Source: Cavia porcellus
Lineage: Eukaryota > Chordata > Mammalia > Rodentia > Caviidae
Assembly (NCBI RefSeq): GCF_034190915.1
Contig: NW_026947637.1
Span: forward strand, 310,001-374,000
Length of the DNA stretch: 64,000 bases
Direction of reading: 5' to 3'
Part shown: positions 63,253 through 64,000 of the stretch, one piece after another
Layout: each line of letters starts with the position of its first letter
Position numbering within the stretch: position 1 is the first letter of the stretch
The notes under the pieces: generated by a model
What the model was told of the DNA's origin: nothing
What the model saw: the letters and a program-made list of their open reading frames with translations, nothing else
Database searches by the model: none
Made by a program: the position numbers and the translations under genes

Positions 63253-64000
63253 ACATTACATTCACTAGTAGGAGTGAGAAAAACATCACGGGGTGGTGTG
63301 AATCGGAGGGTCTGAATCAGAATAGGCAGTGACAGGCAATGTTGGATGGAGAAAAGCACCGCGGGGTGGTCAGCATGGGGAGGTCAGGGAACATGCAGTG
63401 GCAATGTAGGATAGGTTTCTGAAAAACATCGCGGGGTGATGCGCATTGTATGGGTGTGTGTTACATTACATTCACTAGTAGGAGTGAGAAAAACATCACG
63501 GGGTTGTGCGGATTGTATGCGTGTGTGTTACATTACATTCACTAGTAGGAGTGAGAAAAACATCACGGGGTGGTGCGCATTGTATCGGTGTGTTTTACAT
63601 TACATTCACTAGTAGGTGTGAGAAAAACATCATGGGGTGGTGTGAATCGGAGGGTCTGAAATAGGATAGGCAGTGAGTGCCAATGTAGGATGGAGGAAAG
63701 CACCGCGGTGTGGTCAGCATGGGGAGGTCAGGGAACATGCAGTGGCAAGGTAGGATAGGTTTCTGAAAAACATCGCGGGGTAGTTCGCATTTTATGGGTG
63801 TGTGTTACATTACATTCACTAGTAGGAGTGAGAAAAACATCACGGGGTGGTGTGAATCAGAGGGTCTGAATTAGGATAGGCAGTGAGTGGCAATGTATGA
63901 TGGAGAAAAGCACCGCGGGGTGGTTAGCATGGGGAGGTCAGGGAATATGCAGTGGCAATGTAGGATAGGACTCTGAAAAACATCGCGGGGTGGTGCGCAT
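63252..64000 (+). repeat. Start of another tandem copy (3,886-bp offset)
   Basis: From about 63252 the sequence jumps back and matches 59366 onward at +3,886: gaatcagaataggcagtgacagg (59420 and 63306), gcggattgtatgcg, and the private taggtgtgag variant (59725 and 63611). The shared private variant shows that this copy derives from the 57660-63252 block, not from the earlier one. The copy continues past the window end. Confidence 0.85.

Larger units (their letters stand above)
1..64000 (+). repeat. Higher-order satellite array filling the window
   Basis: Every stretch I read from end to end resolves into three related modules (A 67 bp, B 73 bp, C 70 bp) in the order A(1-4)-B-C, always in the same orientation. 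I saw no unique-sequence island, transposon, poly-A tail, tRNA or rRNA signature and no inverted copy. The array continues beyond both window edges: position 1 is inside an A module and position 64000 is at the start of another. The consensus A-B-C unit is 50% G+C with strong strand asymmetry (38% G, 13% C on +). Arrays of this kind are typical of eukaryotic centromeric, pericentromeric or subtelomeric heterochromatin. Which of these it is, and in which species, cannot be read from the sequence. Confidence 0.97.

Noticed and set aside
1..64000. CRISPR array
   Set aside because: Repeats are 67-73 bp, directly adjoining, variable, and have no unique spacers between them. No cas-like genes are present.
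1..64000. Purely artificial sequence or a simple assembly error
   Set aside because: The large copies carry private single-base differences and nested histories that are consistent with each other, which a simple duplication error would not create. Individual young doublets such as 44044-46825 could still be artefacts and are flagged as such.

Overview
The whole 64 kb window is one uninterrupted block of tandemly repeated, apparently non-coding satellite DNA. I found no protein-coding gene, RNA gene, transposon, CRISPR array or unique-sequence island. An array this long and this homogeneous, built on three levels of repetition, suggests a eukaryotic chromosome (a centromeric, pericentromeric, subtelomeric or B-chromosome-like region). 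The sequence alone does not identify the species. The array runs off both window edges.

Lowest level: three modules, all in the same orientation. A is 67 bp and starts gtgcgcattgtatgggtg. B is 73 bp and starts gtgtgaatcggagggtctg. C is 70 bp and starts gtcagcatggggaggtcag. All three end in a version of gaaaaacatcrcggggtg, so they probably descend from one ancestral monomer of about 70 bp. Middle level: the modules follow the rule (A repeated 1 to 4 times)-B-C, giving composite units of about 210, 277, 344 and 411 bp. The first fifteen complete units have A counts 1,1,2,3,1,2,2,1,3,2,1,2,1,3,1. The irregular A count acts as a barcode for recognising larger duplications.

Upper level: strings of composite units are duplicated in tandem as kilobase blocks. 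From left to right these are: 1-4254, a diverged relative of the next block; a 4,282-bp unit at about 4255-8536 and 8537-12818, with a partial third copy to about 13665, each full copy containing a nested 552-bp doublet; a 1.32-kb doublet at about 13502-16000; a 4,299-bp unit at about 16810-21108 with a partial copy to about 22650; a 10,186-bp unit at about 22650-32835 and 32836-43021; a 3,552-bp unit that re-copies the end of that block into 43242-47267 and itself carries a 1,391-bp doublet (44044-46825); a 6,581-bp unit starting near 47267, re-copied at 53848-57659; and a 10,393-bp unit covering 47267-57659 and repeated from 57660 to about 63252, where another jump (3,886-bp offset) begins. 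Breakpoints are accurate to about one module because the junctions lie inside repeats.

A distinctive 420-bp cassette (B-C-A-B-C-A with diagnostic variants) occurs nine times, plus one truncated copy at the left edge, and marks the starts or ends of several duplicated blocks. Within nearly identical large copies there are small patches where one to a few modules have been replaced, as expected from gene conversion. The + strand is strongly G-rich (consensus A-B-C unit: 79 G, 27 C, 57 A, 47 T) and no inverted module was seen. The many 60-90 codon open frames on both strands are by-products of the 210-bp period (70 codons), not genes.
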